This document shows positions 9,816-19,735 of a stretch of 27,000 nt of DNA, piece after piece. Position 1 is the first letter of the stretch. Each line of letters starts with the position of its first letter. The stretch spans positions 2,513,729 to 2,540,728 of the forward strand of contig BFEA01000058.1 of NCBI GenBank assembly GCA_003427395.1. Direction: 5' to 3'. Source of the DNA: Chara braunii. Taxonomy: Eukaryota > Streptophyta > Charophyceae > Charales > Characeae. A program made the position numbers and the translations under genes. The notes beneath the pieces were generated by a model. It did no database searches, was not told the DNA's origin, and worked only from the letters and a program-made list of their open reading frames with translations.

Positions 9816-10240
9816 GACCTGCTGCTACCAGACCCTGCGTTAGCATCAAGCAGACGAGGGGGCGACGAAGATGACAAGGAAAGGATGAAATAGTCGAGTG
9901 GGAGGTGGGAGGAAGATGTAACTCACGTGTTTCTGGACAGATTTAGGCGGGGGCAGGAGCTAAGTAGGGGTTTTCGGGGTTGGCGACCCTGAATCCGGAG
10001 TTAGTCTTAGTAGAAGGTTAGTAGGAAAGGAGTTAGGAAAGGGAAGGCGTGCGTGGGAGTCTCGTGAAGGCGCAGATGGCAGAGGGGGAAATTGTTAACG
10101 CCGTCCGATTCCTAACAGAATCAGGCGAGAAAGGATGTGAAATGGGGGTTCCAATGTAAGGCGAATTTGATGGTGGTGTTAGATTTGAGGTTTAGTGGTT
10201 AGTTCTCGTATTGTGTTGTTAAGGGACTGCGTCAAGGAGG
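9816..10240. other. unannotated purine-rich spacer
   Basis: G- and A-rich plus strand without open frames of note. The rRNA similarity fades just after GATAGCTGGAGCT. I recognise nothing further up to the tandem repeats at 10241. Confidence 0.4.
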
Positions 10241-10354
10241 AGGAAGGCTTAAATATGACAATGTATCGTTCCATGTTTTAGCGGTAGATTCATTCTCAGG
10301 AAGGCTTAAATATGGCAATGTATCTTTCCATGTTTTAGCGGTAGATTCATTCTC
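10241..10354. repeat. 57-bp tandem duplication
   Basis: Units 10241-10297 and 10298-10354 each read AGGAAGGCTTAAATATG, CAATGTATC, TTCCATGTTTTAGCGGTAG and ATTCATTCTC, with only two or three differences. A diverged relative of the GCGGTAGATTCATTCTC part recurs at about 10958-10980 (GGCGGTAGGTTCATTTCT). Confidence 0.9.
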
Positions 10355-10433
10355 ATTTAACAAATCCGGAGAATGATTGACGTATTGCTCCAGATCGCGT
10401 GCTGCTCATTGTCCTGTTCGTCGCAATCTCGAA

Positions 10434-10817
10434 GCTACCCATCGTGCCGTTAGCATCGTTGTAGTGATGTCCATGGTCGCCTTGTTGGATTCTGTTGTCA
10501 CAGTCATTCCCCTTGTGTCGCCAAAAGTTGTCCACCTAGTTTGTGGTCAACATACGGTTGAAAGGCCGTATGAACCTGGCCGAAAGGTTGGCCGGGTGCA
10601 TTAGGAAGGAGGTAGAGAAAGTAAGGCTACCCATCGTGCCGTTAGCATCGTTGTAGTGATGTCCATGGTCGCCTTGTTGGATTCTGTTTTCACAGTCATT
10701 CCCCTTGTGTCGCCAAAAGCTGTCCACCTAGTTTGTGGTCAACATACGGTTGAAAGACCGTATGAACCTGGCCGAAAGGTTGACCGGCTGCATTAGGAAG
10801 GAGGTAGAGAAAGTAAG
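10434..10817. repeat. 192-bp tandem duplication
   Basis: Units 10434-10625 and 10626-10817 are almost identical. Both carry GCTACCCATCGTGCCGTTAG, GTGATGTCCATGGTCGCC, CAGTCATTCCCCTTGTGTCG, TTTGTGGTCAACATACGG and GGAGGTAGAGAAAGTAAGG. The two copies differ at only a handful of sites, so the duplication is recent compared with the rRNA fragments on either side. Open frames on both strands repeat in parallel and look incidental. Confidence 0.95.
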
Positions 10818-11248
10818 GCGCGAAAGAGAGGGAACGAAAGATGGAGGAGTGCGTACTTGGTGATGGAACTGACGATTCAGATGAACCGAAAGTTGAGTTA
10901 TGGTGCCAAGTTGTGTGTTGACCCAATATACGGGTTGAGGATGTATCTACCCCAGCTTTGGCGGTAGGTTCATTTCTTACTCTTCACAGTTGGTGAATAG
11001 GCGTAGTGGAATCCAGGATCGTGGCCATCCCTGCCATCAACGAAGTTGTGGTGATTGTGATCAGCGCCAACGTGGTTGCCATACCCCTCTCATCGGTTAG
11101 ATCATCGTGGCGGTAATTGCGGCGACAGCGGGCGGCTCCGAGAATGTGCGCCTACGTGCCTTCTAGCGGAGGATCCCTCCCTACCTAGTGACCAGGTGAC
11201 GGGCGCAGCGCTAGAGCGGGTAAGCACACGTGGGCGCGCGTGCGCACG

Positions 11249-11569
<321 letters not shown>

Positions 11570-11730
11570 CATTAACCATTCTCTGCTATGAGGGGCATAA
11601 GTGTGAACATGTCCGGTGAGACACAAAGGATGATGAACTGCGCCTGAGCGGAGGAGACTCTATTGGAAGCTCACAACGATGCTAATGTATGTGTCGTTCG
11701 TCAGACGTAAGCACAGAGGGTGGAAAACAT
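11570..11730 (+). pseudogene. 26S/28S rRNA fragment, diverged copy 2
   Basis: It covers the same part of the large-subunit rRNA as the copy at 9485-9815. It reads TCTCTGCTATGAGGGGC, AAGTGTGAACATG, GAGACACAAAGGATGATGAA, CTGCGCCTGAGCGGAGGAG, ACTCTATTGGAAGCTC, AACGATGCTAATG and TCGTTCGTCAGACGTAAG. In places it is closer to the canonical rRNA than copy 1 (GCCTGAGCGG; ACTCT.TTGGAAGCTC, where the gene has ACTCTGGTGGA.GCTC), in others farther. The two copies therefore seem to have diverged separately. Same strand as copy 1. Confidence 0.8.
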
Positions 11731-11869
11731 TGTCGGGTAAAGTTTGGCTGGAACAACACATCTGTTGCTAGGTGATGCAGGTGTCATAAGCTGAGCTCAA
11801 CGAGAAACAAAAATTTTGAATGGAGCAAAGGGGCGGGAGCTCATTCGAACTTGACTCCCGATGCGAGTA

Positions 11870-12330
11870 CGGCCCGATGTGCATGGCCCGTTGTTGAACG
11901 ATTGTTGCGCCGACACATTGTTGAAACGTTGTTGTGTTTTTTGTTACGCGTTATTGCCGGGTTTCTGTTTGTTGTGCTTGTTATCGTGTTTCAACTGCAC
12001 TGGAAGTTGGGCAGGGCACTTTGCTGCGGATTGCGGTGTAAATCACTTCGCATGTTGAACACTTTTGTGGCTCTTCCAGCTGTGCATTTTGCCGCACTTG
12101 TTATGTACATCGAATTTTCTTGTGTTTTGCTACGCAAATTGTTGTTTTTTGTTGTGTCATTGTTGTATGTTGTTGCATTCGAAGTGCACCTTGTTGTGCA
12201 CTTCGTTGTGTGTTGCATTGTGCATCGTTGCGCCTTTGTTATGTGGTGTTGCGGGTTGTTGCATTTGGCATTGCGTATTACCGCGGTGACTTGCTGCTAC
12301 GCACGATTGCGGTACATGCGACATTGTGCT
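11870..12330. other. GTT/TTG-rich low-complexity stretch
   Basis: The plus strand is G+T rich with many TTGTTG, TTGTGC and GTTGTG words, a loosely periodic pattern. It opens a 184-codon plus-strand frame (11851-12405) rich in Leu, Val, Cys and Phe, plus shorter frames in all other phases. That is what such composition produces, so I do not call a gene. A perfect 10-bp inverted repeat, CGAAGTGCAC and GTGCACTTCG around 6 nt, lies at 12180-12205. Confidence 0.55.
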
Positions 12331-12405
12331 GAAGTTTGGATACGGTTTGCCCTTATCTCGAATATAGCACACTCATGCACTCAATTTGAAACGCAGTCTT
12401 TCTAG

Positions 12406-13066
12406 GCTTTGTAGCGGTAAATTGGTCAGTGGGGGGGACGTAGTAACTTGGGGAAGTGGTCGGGTTTTACAAGGAGGTTATCGATGCGACTTGAAAGTCT
12501 GTCGGGAGACCGTTTACTCTACGTCTTCTAGCGGCTTGGTCAGATTAATGTGTTTTTCTTGGCTACCATTATGGGTCTCTCTGGACTAGAAGATAACAAG
12601 GCCCTCTCGTGCTAGTTGAGTTTGTCTCCTTCTGGTATCTCAAGGGTCTGAAACCCCTTCTTCTGCCCTTCTTACTCTAAAGTCTAATCTGTGATTAAGA
12701 GAGGAAGGCAACATGTGAGATTGGAAACTCCTAACCCGCACCAAGGCATTGTGGGAGGTTTATCCCACCGATTGCGGGATTTCGAACGGAACGTAGGTGA
12801 GGTTCTGGAGGTAGAGAATTGTTAGGTAATCTTTTTTGCCTTGTGCGAGTCCACTATACCCCTATTTAATCACATCTTTAGTCTAATTAAAATATATGTG
12901 TGCAACCTTATGTTTTATTGATTTTTTCTGAAACTCAATCAGATTAAGTAAAATAAAAGTTTGTGTGAATCTGATTTTGTATTATTCCCTAAAATCATAC
13001 AAACGGGGCGAATTGGGGAAAGGTGGGAGAAAAGTGGTCATGAGTGAGATTGCGGGTCATAAAAAG
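12406..13066. other. unannotated, no gene seen
   Basis: No coding region or RNA is recognised. The AT-rich end holds an exact inverted repeat, AATCAGATT (12937-12945) and AATCTGATT (12968-12976). It leads directly into the hairpin array. Confidence 0.4.
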
Positions 13067-13860
13067 GGTCAGCCATGTCTCTAAGTTAAATGACTTGAAT
13101 GCTATGTTTTCTTGACTTGCTTTCTGATGGGCCAAACACTGTTTCTAAGTTGAATGGTCTGGTCGTTGTGGCTTTGTTTTTGGGGCATGCATGATTTATT
13201 CATTTTTAGGTCAAGCATTGTTTCTAAGTTGAAAGACTTGGTCCACATGGTTTTTTTTTAAGAGGGTTTATGAATGGACCCTGACATGTTTCTAAGTTGA
13301 ATGACCTAAGGATCACTGTTTTTCTTGAAGTTATGAAGGTAAGGGTTGAGTACTATTTCTAAGTTGAATGACTCAACTCTTACTATGTTTATTTATGAAG
13401 CGATCTAGATTGAGACTAAGTATTGTTTTTAAGTTGAATAACTTAGTATAAGAAACCGTGCATATAATATGGAATCTGATAATAGTATTTTCTATATTTT
13501 ATATTATATATATCTTATATAAACAAGCTAGTTAGACAAGGGTTTTAAGTTGAATGGTTTGACTGTAGCTTATCACTGAAGAAAAATAGCATAAAAATAA
13601 CAATATAGTTATGGTACTTAGGCAAGTTGAGCATTGTTTCTAAGTTGAATGACTCAGCCTTATGCCTTCCTGAACACAGAAAGGGTCAGAGCACTTTTAA
13701 ATTCGAATTATTAAATGGTCAGGGCCGACTAAGCAGGGTTTTTAAGTTGAATGGATTGGTCATACGCCCAATGAAAAGAGAAACCTTATTGTGCCCCGTG
13801 TTTTGTTTATTAAAAACGCAATGCTAGAAATTGTTTATAAGTTGAATGATCTTAGTCTTT
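13067..13860 (+). repeat. array of about 11 hairpins with a constant 19-nt loop
   Basis: The word ATTGTTTCTAAGTTGAATG or a close variant recurs with loop starts at about 13074, 13138, 13217, 13285, 13352, 13422, 13538, 13633, 13691 (degenerate), 13735 and 13830. In nearly all units it is exactly 19 nt and flanked by inverted arms whose sequence differs from unit to unit. The best stem is GGTAAGGGTTGAGT (13338-13351) with ACTCAACTCTTACT (13371-13384), 14 pairs including two G-T. Others are ACTAAGT with ACTTAGT (13415/13441), GGTCAAG with CTTGGTC (13209/13237) and GTTAGAC with GTTTGAC (13531/13557), the last extended by AAGCTA with TAGCTT. Early spacers share a CTATGTTTTCTTGA...TATGAAGG pattern. 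Function unknown; both strands can fold. Confidence 0.85.
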
Positions 13861-14103
13861 ATGCCTTGGGGTTTATCTAGTTGAAAAGCAATGGACTATT
13901 CTACTTGAAAAAGAACTTGGGGTTTTTATGAGAGTACTCACTCATTGTGGTATGAATTTGTATGTGGACTGAGTATAAACTTTCCTTATCCTGAGTCTTT
14001 GAGTTGATAGGTAGTTGCTTTAGAACTCGCTATCTTATGGAGCGATAAGAGATTGATTTTCACATGATCTTCTGGTTTATGACTTAAGTTTGTATGAATT
14101 AGG

Positions 14104-14290
14104 ATATCAACTTCCTTAAAGGAGACATTGCCAAGATTCGTATAAGATCTAAGGAGTTAGGTGATTTTTCAAACTTTACATAGTTGAATTGTACAACTCA
14201 CTTTTGGATTGGTATAAAATTGAGAAACTACCTCCCGTAGGAAAGATGCTGCCAAAATTTTTACTAGTTCACGAAGTTAGACAATTGTTT
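14104..14290. repeat. second dispersed repeat family, left part (2 units)
   Basis: Units at about 14104-14165 and 14213-14290 share an ordered set of words: a TATCAACTTCC or GAGAAACTACC start, a short C-rich/G-rich turn (CCTTAAAGG; CCTCCCGTAGG), GAGACATTGCCAAGAT or AAGATGCTGCCAAAAT, and a closing AAGGAGTTAG or ACGAAGTTAG. More units of the same family lie at 15241-15575, beyond an interrupting block. Confidence 0.65.
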
Positions 14291-14333
14291 TTAAGGTAAA
14301 AATTATAGGCATTGTCTACCTCAGGGTCACCAG

Positions 14334-14377
14334 CCCGTATGTACGGAGGTCCCCGGGCAGACCTCCGTACGTACGGG
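14334..14377. repeat. 18-bp near-perfect inverted repeat, 8-nt loop
   Basis: CCCGTATGTACGGAGGTC (14334-14351) and GACCTCCGTACGTACGGG (14360-14377) pair over 17 of 18 positions. Further GTACGGGGTCCG and GTTCGG words follow up to 14420. This GC-rich island stands out sharply from its AT-rich surroundings. It marks the start of the block that splits the second repeat family, so it may be the end of an insertion. Confidence 0.9.
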
Positions 14378-14439
14378 CGTTCGGGGTCCCGTACGGGGTC
14401 CGAACCCGACGGCGTTCGGCCCCCACCAAAATATTTTTC

Positions 14440-14790
14440 GGGGCCTAAAAATAATTATTTTTTTCTGAATTTTTTTTTGTGAGTTCTCTATGATGTGAGG
14501 TACATGCCTTTAAATTTTCAAGTCATTTGGCTAAGCCAAATAAGAATTACAAATCGCCAAAGATGGCGGTGTCAAAACGTGCTCGCCCACGTATTTTTTC
14601 ACTTTTTACTTTTTGTTTTCACTTTAGTCTGGGGTCTAAACAATTTTATTATTTTTTGAAACTTTTTTAGTGGGTTTTGTATTATGTGAAGTACACATCT
14701 GTAAATTTTCAGGGCATTTAGCTATGCCAAAAAAAAATAAAAAATCGCCAAAGCTGGCGGTGTCGAAAACATGCTCGCGCAGTCACTAAA
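14440..14790. repeat. about 191-bp tandem duplication, diverged
   Basis: Two units begin at about 14440 and 14632. Shared words in order are GGGGCCTAAA/GGGGTCTAAA, a T-rich run, GTGAGTT/GTGGGTT, TATGATGTGAGGTACA/TATTATGTGAAGTACA, TAAATTTTCA, CATTTGGCTAAGCCAAA/CATTTAGCTATGCCAAA, AATCGCCAAAGATGGCGG/AATCGCCAAAGCTGGCGG and TGCTCGC. Each unit holds the small palindrome CGCCA...TGGCG. No coding frame is conserved between the units. Confidence 0.85.
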
Positions 14791-14954
14791 TTTAATTATC
14801 TTTTTATTTTTATTTATTTTTATTATTAGTATCTGTTTTCCGTATTTTATTTTTATTTCAAATTTGGTAAGGAATTCGGATGTAATGCTCAGGCAAATCT
14901 TGTTTAATTTAGTTTGCTTCATAACATAGCGTTTTTTCAGTTTTTTTTGATGAC

Positions 14955-15047
14955 TTTTTTTTTTTTTTTTTTTTTTTTTGGGTCCGCATTCGGCCCTAAC
15001 GGTCGAACGCATACCCAAGGAGTCTCATACGTTTGGGNNNNNNNNNN

Positions 15048-15099
<52 letters not shown>

Positions 15100-15155
15100 G
15101 TCCGCGTTCGGCTTGAACGGTCGAACGCATACCCAAGGAGTCTCATACGTTTGGG
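14955..15155. repeat. duplicated T-run plus 57-bp unit around a 10-N gap
   Basis: T25 at 14955-14979 is followed by a unit at 14980-15037, then ten N at 15038-15047, T51 at 15048-15098 and a second unit at 15099-15155. Both units read ggTCCGC, then CGGTCGAACGCATACCCAAG and GAGTCTCATACGTTTGGG, and differ at a few bases near the start. On the minus strand each would end in an A-tail. The gap shows the assembly was uncertain here, so copy number and T-run length are unreliable. Confidence 0.85.
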
Positions 15156-15240
15156 CATTCGGGTTCGGGCGTTCGGGTTCAGGCGTTCGGCCCGTCTCGA
15201 ACGCCAGTTACCTTGCTCTACCTTATATTTTTATGAATCA

Positions 15241-15575
15241 ATATAAATTTGAGAAGTTACCCTGTCTAGAGATGTTGCCCAACTTTGTTCTAATTCACGG
15301 AGTTATACAAATTTTGTCTTTGGAAAAGTTAGGGGAAGTGATGCCCAACTTTTTGCTAATCCAAAGAGTTAAATAGAATTAAGGTCTTTTGGAGTTAATT
15401 TTTTTTAGAGATTTTCATGTTTAGCCTTATATAAATTATGCAAAGGCATTTTTCCTACGGGAAGCGCCACCAAAATTTTATGAAATAAAGGGGAGGTATA
15501 ATGTTTTAAGACTTTGAAAATTTTGACAACCTACCCCTGCTTAGAGGAGATACTGTTAAAATTTTTGATATTTTC
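15241..15575. repeat. second dispersed repeat family, right part (about 4 units)
   Basis: Units at about 15241-15315, 15321-15370, 15429-15485 and 15520-15575 carry the same ordered words as 14104-14290. Examples are GAGAAGTTACCCTG, GAGATGTTGCCCAACTT, TTCACGGAGTTATACAA, then GTGATGCCCAACTTTTTGC, AAAGAGTTA, then CCTACGGGAAGCGCC, ACCAAAATTTTA, and GAGGAGATACTG, TTAAAATTTTT. A small C-rich/G-rich turn (such as TTCC...GGGAA) sits in the same place in most units. Divergence is high. Confidence 0.6.
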
Positions 15576-15599
15576 ATATAAGTGTCAGAGATCGAGTAG

Positions 15600-17690
15600 A
15601 AGGATATGATTATTCTAGACCCACTCAAACATAGTTTGGGCTTCGACCTATGCTGTGCTACAAAACCTTGTCATTCAGGTTATTCAAGATTTACCAGTTT
15701 AAACTTGATCGCAAGGAAATCATTTTTCTTTATCCTTTGATAACAGGTCGGTTTCCGACTCAACTCTAACTCATTCTCGCTACTCAACCTAAGGCCGTAG
15801 CCCCTGTGGGTTAAAATATTTCTTTGGGTCTTTATCCAAACTTTTATTAAATGGTTATTTAAAAATGACTAAGTGTTTTCTTTTGGAAGGTTGGACAAAG
15901 GTTGAGGTTTGTACGAATAAGGCAAGAGGTGTGAGTGCAAAGAGTGGTTGAAGTTGACCCTATGTAGTGCGCGGTTTGTTAATGTTGAATCTTTGGTGTG
16001 ATTGCAGGTATGTTTTGTGAGTTAAAGTCTGGATTTGACTTTGTTTGGGATCATGTGTATATTTTGAAGAGAGTCACACTGTGATTGCAAGAGTGATCGT
16101 CTCATGTACTATAATCCTGTTATATTTATATTTTGTGCATCCGCTCGATCTATGTTGACCATGCGTAAGGGTTGAACTGATTTGAATTGAGGAAAAAAAA
16201 AAAATTCTTTTATTCCTGCGTTTTAAAGTTTTATAGTTGGACGATGAGATCCGTGACGACTGTCAAAGTTAAACCCCTTGACCTGTTTCCAGGGCTCTGA
16301 AGATGGAGCTCCGCTCCCAAGATCAGAGGTGTCTACCCGCCACTAAGAGTCGAAGCCCACCTACCACTCCTCGATGCAGTGTGCAAAAGAGAGTAGGTCT
16401 CACAATCGCATTCGTGCTTGTTTACCGTCAAGATATAAACCCCTCAAGACGCGTGTCAGCCGATACTTGAGTGTCGAAAGCAAGCCTAAAAAACTTTGAC
16501 GACCATGTGGTCATTGGTGCCACATAGTACGTCATCATTACGACCGATTGCGTATTCATGCATGGCTAATTAATATGATAAATCCTACGTCATCGTAATA
16601 CTTATTCAGAGTCGCGCTCACGACTCCATATATCTTGCAGTCGAAAGGTTGTGGCCCTTGTGGGTTGAAAGTAAGCAAAGGACTGGACGCAATTTTTGTA
16701 TGAAGGTTGCTTTATCCTGCGAATTGTATCGTGTGGTTAGATTGGCCGTCCTAATCGACCAATGTCAAATTGCGTTCGAAAGATCAGCGCCTCAGTCGAC
16801 GATTCGCACACAGGTCCGATTCGGGCGTTAACCGCACGTACCCCCTATGCTACAGCTAACGAGAAACACCCTCGGTCAGACCACCTCTACAATCGGAGAG
16901 GAAAAACTTTTGCACATGCTTCAGTAGCTGTGCGGGGATAAACCCACCTAAGGAATAGTGACACTTCCCATGGGTGGAGGTACGTTGTACCTTGTGTGAC
17001 CCATATCCTAGGGGTTCGCGAGAGGTATGGTTGGCGCACTCAGTCGGAGTGGCAAGGCTATATGCGACAAGACCTGTAAAATCCAGCGTGACGCGGCTGG
17101 GAGGGTCCCCTTGCCGGAGCGATGCGCTCGACAGTGGCACCATTCCACTACGCACTTGGGTTTCATTACTCACATTCCAGACATGGTTAGCGCTTTCACC
17201 CTTTTACATGGCGGCAGAAACTGAAGTGAAGATGTAGTGCAGCCAAATTGGGCTGAATTTCAAGTCACCTTCCCAAGATGACTTCAAATTTTTAAAAAAC
17301 AGTGAAAGTGTGCGCTTTCAAGTTGTTTTAGTTCCCCCTGATCAATTTTTTTTCCCCCTTGTGTGGTTGTGCTGGTCCAACCAGGGCGCCGCTTATTTTA
17401 CCGCTGGTTTTTCCTCGCTGGACTCCAGCGTTAGATGAAATGAAAATGCAACGTAGTAAATTTTAATCACATTTGTGGTTGTAGTAAATCTGTAGCATTG
17501 CACTTCAGTTTTCGGTGAAGTGGTGTAGCTGGACGACGCCTTTGCCGAACGAGCAATTGTATACTTTGCTAGGACAAACAACCATTGTGTGAACAAATGT
17601 CAAAAAAATAATTTTCAATGCGCGCTGCGGTGGAAAAATGACATTTATGTTTCTTTAAACCACTAATACCTTTGCCGCGTGGAAAAATAG
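15600..17690. other. unannotated, no gene seen
   Basis: No coding region is supported; the longest frame, 105 codons on the minus strand at 16856-17173, lacks motifs. Weak internal repeats: GCCGTAGCCCCTGTGGGTT near 15791 and GTTGTGGCCCTTGTGGGTT near 16648; TACGTCATC words at 16529 and 16587. An A-run of 12 lies at 16192-16203. Confidence 0.45.
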
Positions 17691-17691
17691 C

Positions 17692-17721
17692 GGGCCTCGG
17701 GTGGGCCTCGGGTGGGCCTCC
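17692..17721. repeat. 11-bp tandem repeat
   Basis: GGGCCTCGGGT occurs twice in direct succession (17692-17702 and 17703-17713), followed by the partial unit GGGCCTCC. The surrounding 17690-17790 is GC-rich with CGTCG words on both strands. Confidence 0.85.
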
Positions 17722-18837
17722 GACCTTTTGGATGGCTGAAACGAAACGACGACCGCCGTTCAGATTTATCAATGGCAGCCGTCGTCGGGCCCGACCTCCG
17801 AATTTTCAGGAGTTTGGAAAAACGTCCACTTTTCCCTAATTTCCCAACACTGGCGGAGGTACGAGGGCTTTAAGGGCATCCCAAACATTTTGCCTCGTTT
17901 GGGGTGGAATGAATACAAAAATTTCAAAGTGTGCAGCCAGGGTCGACCGACGACGCTCATTCGCTCGCGTTCCACCACATTGTGCTTCACCATGAAGATG
18001 AGCGTTACTGCCCTCGTCTTATTGTGGCCTCGTCGCTGCAGTAACACGCTCAAGGCGTGAGACTCGACGTCAAGGATAGCCATAGCCAACCTTTTCACTT
18101 ACAACAGTTATTCACTTATAGTACTCAAACAACAATATGGCTCTAGGTTGTTGAACCAAAGTTGAAGCACTTGCCTTAACAAGGTGAACCTACGGAGAAG
18201 GCAAGCGAATTGCGCGCGCGTCACCTGGGCACCCACCTTTTGAGGTGAGGGGTTAAGCCACCGAGATTTTCGGCTTCAAGTTATATTAGATCACTCCAGC
18301 AAGTATAAAATTGTTCAAGATCCCTAAGGCAACCAGTTTTTTCGATCTTCTGGGCCACCCAAACCAGAGTTTTATTCAACTACTTGGCAAATCTTAATTT
18401 ACCACGTCTTTAAATTTTTCATCACGCAAGACATTGGTGAACTGACTTCGATCTTACTACTTAGAGTATTGTCGTTTTTTTAGCACTCTAACGTTTGTCG
18501 CTTTACTACCTTAGAATTTTATAGGTTTTGTAGGACCGTGGTTAGTTTTCAAGTTTGCCAGGATTTTTGTCTTTAACTTTATGAGGTTACGTTACATACA
18601 ATAAGTGGGGTTTTCTAGATTCGCTGGACGCAAGTTGTTTTCCTTCCCTTTATGATTTTGCTTCCGAAAATTTTTAATCTCCATCAGAGTTATACTAAAT
18701 GTCTCGGCAAAGACTTTGCATTAGGGTTAAACCACCACTACCCCAGCCGGCCTAAAATCGACTTTCCTGGCCTTACGGACCGGGTTCTTAGGGGGGGCGG
18801 TGACCGACAGGCGCAGACGGGTCCGGTCCAAAAATTT
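17722..18837. other. unannotated, no gene seen
   Basis: Contains a 109-codon minus-strand frame (17769-18098) without recognisable domains and an inverted pair CATCCCAAAC / GTTTGGGGTG near 17876-17905. Otherwise there is nothing I can name. Confidence 0.4.
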
Positions 18838-19260
18838 TCAAGCGCAAATTTTGACGATTTTTCGCGCTAAAAAATATTTAAAAAAAAATCTGAAAATTGA
18901 AATCCTGTAGATAAGGTCGTGTGATTTTTCCAGAAAAAATATATAAAAAAATAAAAATAAAAATTAGACGGTGAAGTAAATGTCGCGCCGTTTCGTCACA
19001 TTTTCCATTTTTGCTACTTTACCCCGCATGGTCCAACCGGGAAAATAACCCAAATTTGAAATTTCGCATTTTTTGCGCTCAAAAGAATAGCTCAACAACT
19101 CTGAAAATTCGAGGGTCCGTAGATTGTATCGCAATCTTTATAGGAAACATATTTAAAAAAATTAAAAAAAATCATTTAACCGCAAAATATTTTACGGGCT
19201 CAATTTGATGCATTTTCCAATTTTGCCACTCCGCCACTTTCCCTCATTGTGCTACCAGTA
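18838..19260. repeat. about 200-bp tandem duplication, strongly diverged
   Basis: Two successive units (about 18838-19045 and 19046-19260) share, in order, a TTTTT.GCGCT word, TCTGAAAATT, CCTGTAGAT or CCGTAGATT, an A-rich stretch with ATTTAAAAAA or ATATAAAAAA, and an ending CACATTTTCCATTTTTGC / TGCATTTTCCAATTTTGCCA followed by ACTTTACCCC or ACTTTCCCTC. Identity is too low for recent duplication. Confidence 0.6.
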
Positions 19261-19699
19261 GCCCTCATGGACGTGTGCTACCGGTCCCCCCTAACTTACG
19301 ATGGCAGGGGTAGCGGTGGGTTTGTAACCAGGCGGAAACTGTTGTGATGGTCGAGCAGACCCAACAGAAATCGAAATGGATGAACGAAGGTCCGAAAGAA
19401 AATCTTCATCCCCAGCTTCGAAGGCTGACTCAGGAGATTATAGAGGTCAGGTTGCGTGAACTACTAACCCACTGTTACAGGGAACGTTGTCGAGCGCATC
19501 ATCTCCCGCCTTTTGCGCTCGACTCCCACCTTTCTCACAAAAGGCAAGAGCCCTCCCTGCCATGCCGCGGCCATGTACCATGGCGCAACGGTCCTTGTTA
19601 ACCCACTGTAGCGATGCGACATCATCTTAAGTAGATTTAACTCACTCCACATCCGCGTGCCTCTGGAGCCTTGCTAGAGACCGTGTATAAACGGCCATA
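19261..19699. other. unannotated, no gene seen
   Basis: The open frame at 19344-19601 (85 codons) starts MMVEQTQQKSKWMNEGPKEN and has plausible protein-like composition at first, but no motif I recognise. It could be a decayed retroelement or gene remnant; I do not call it. Confidence 0.35.
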
Positions 19700-19735
19700 C
19701 CGCCAATCTATGACTCACCGCCAATCTATGACTCA
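19700..19735. repeat. exact 18-bp tandem duplication
   Basis: CCGCCAATCTATGACTCA occurs twice with no spacer (19700-19717 and 19718-19735). Confidence 0.95.

Noticed and set aside
11876-11896. GTGCATGGCCCGTTGTTG resembles an 18S rRNA word
   Set aside because: The match is a dozen bases with no supporting flanks, in a GTT-rich region where the tail is expected.
13067-13860. CRISPR-like array
   Set aside because: The repeats are imperfect, spacers partly conserve sequence, spacing varies widely, and the context is eukaryotic. The hairpin description fits better.
14722-15376. Frames rich in Lys or Phe with unknown residues
   Set aside because: Produced by T-runs and by the N gap.
18177-18197. 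AACAAGGTGAACCTACGG resembles the 3' end of 18S rRNA
   Set aside because: Only about 18 nt match, with an internal deletion relative to the gene, and the upstream sequence shows no 18S similarity; likely chance.
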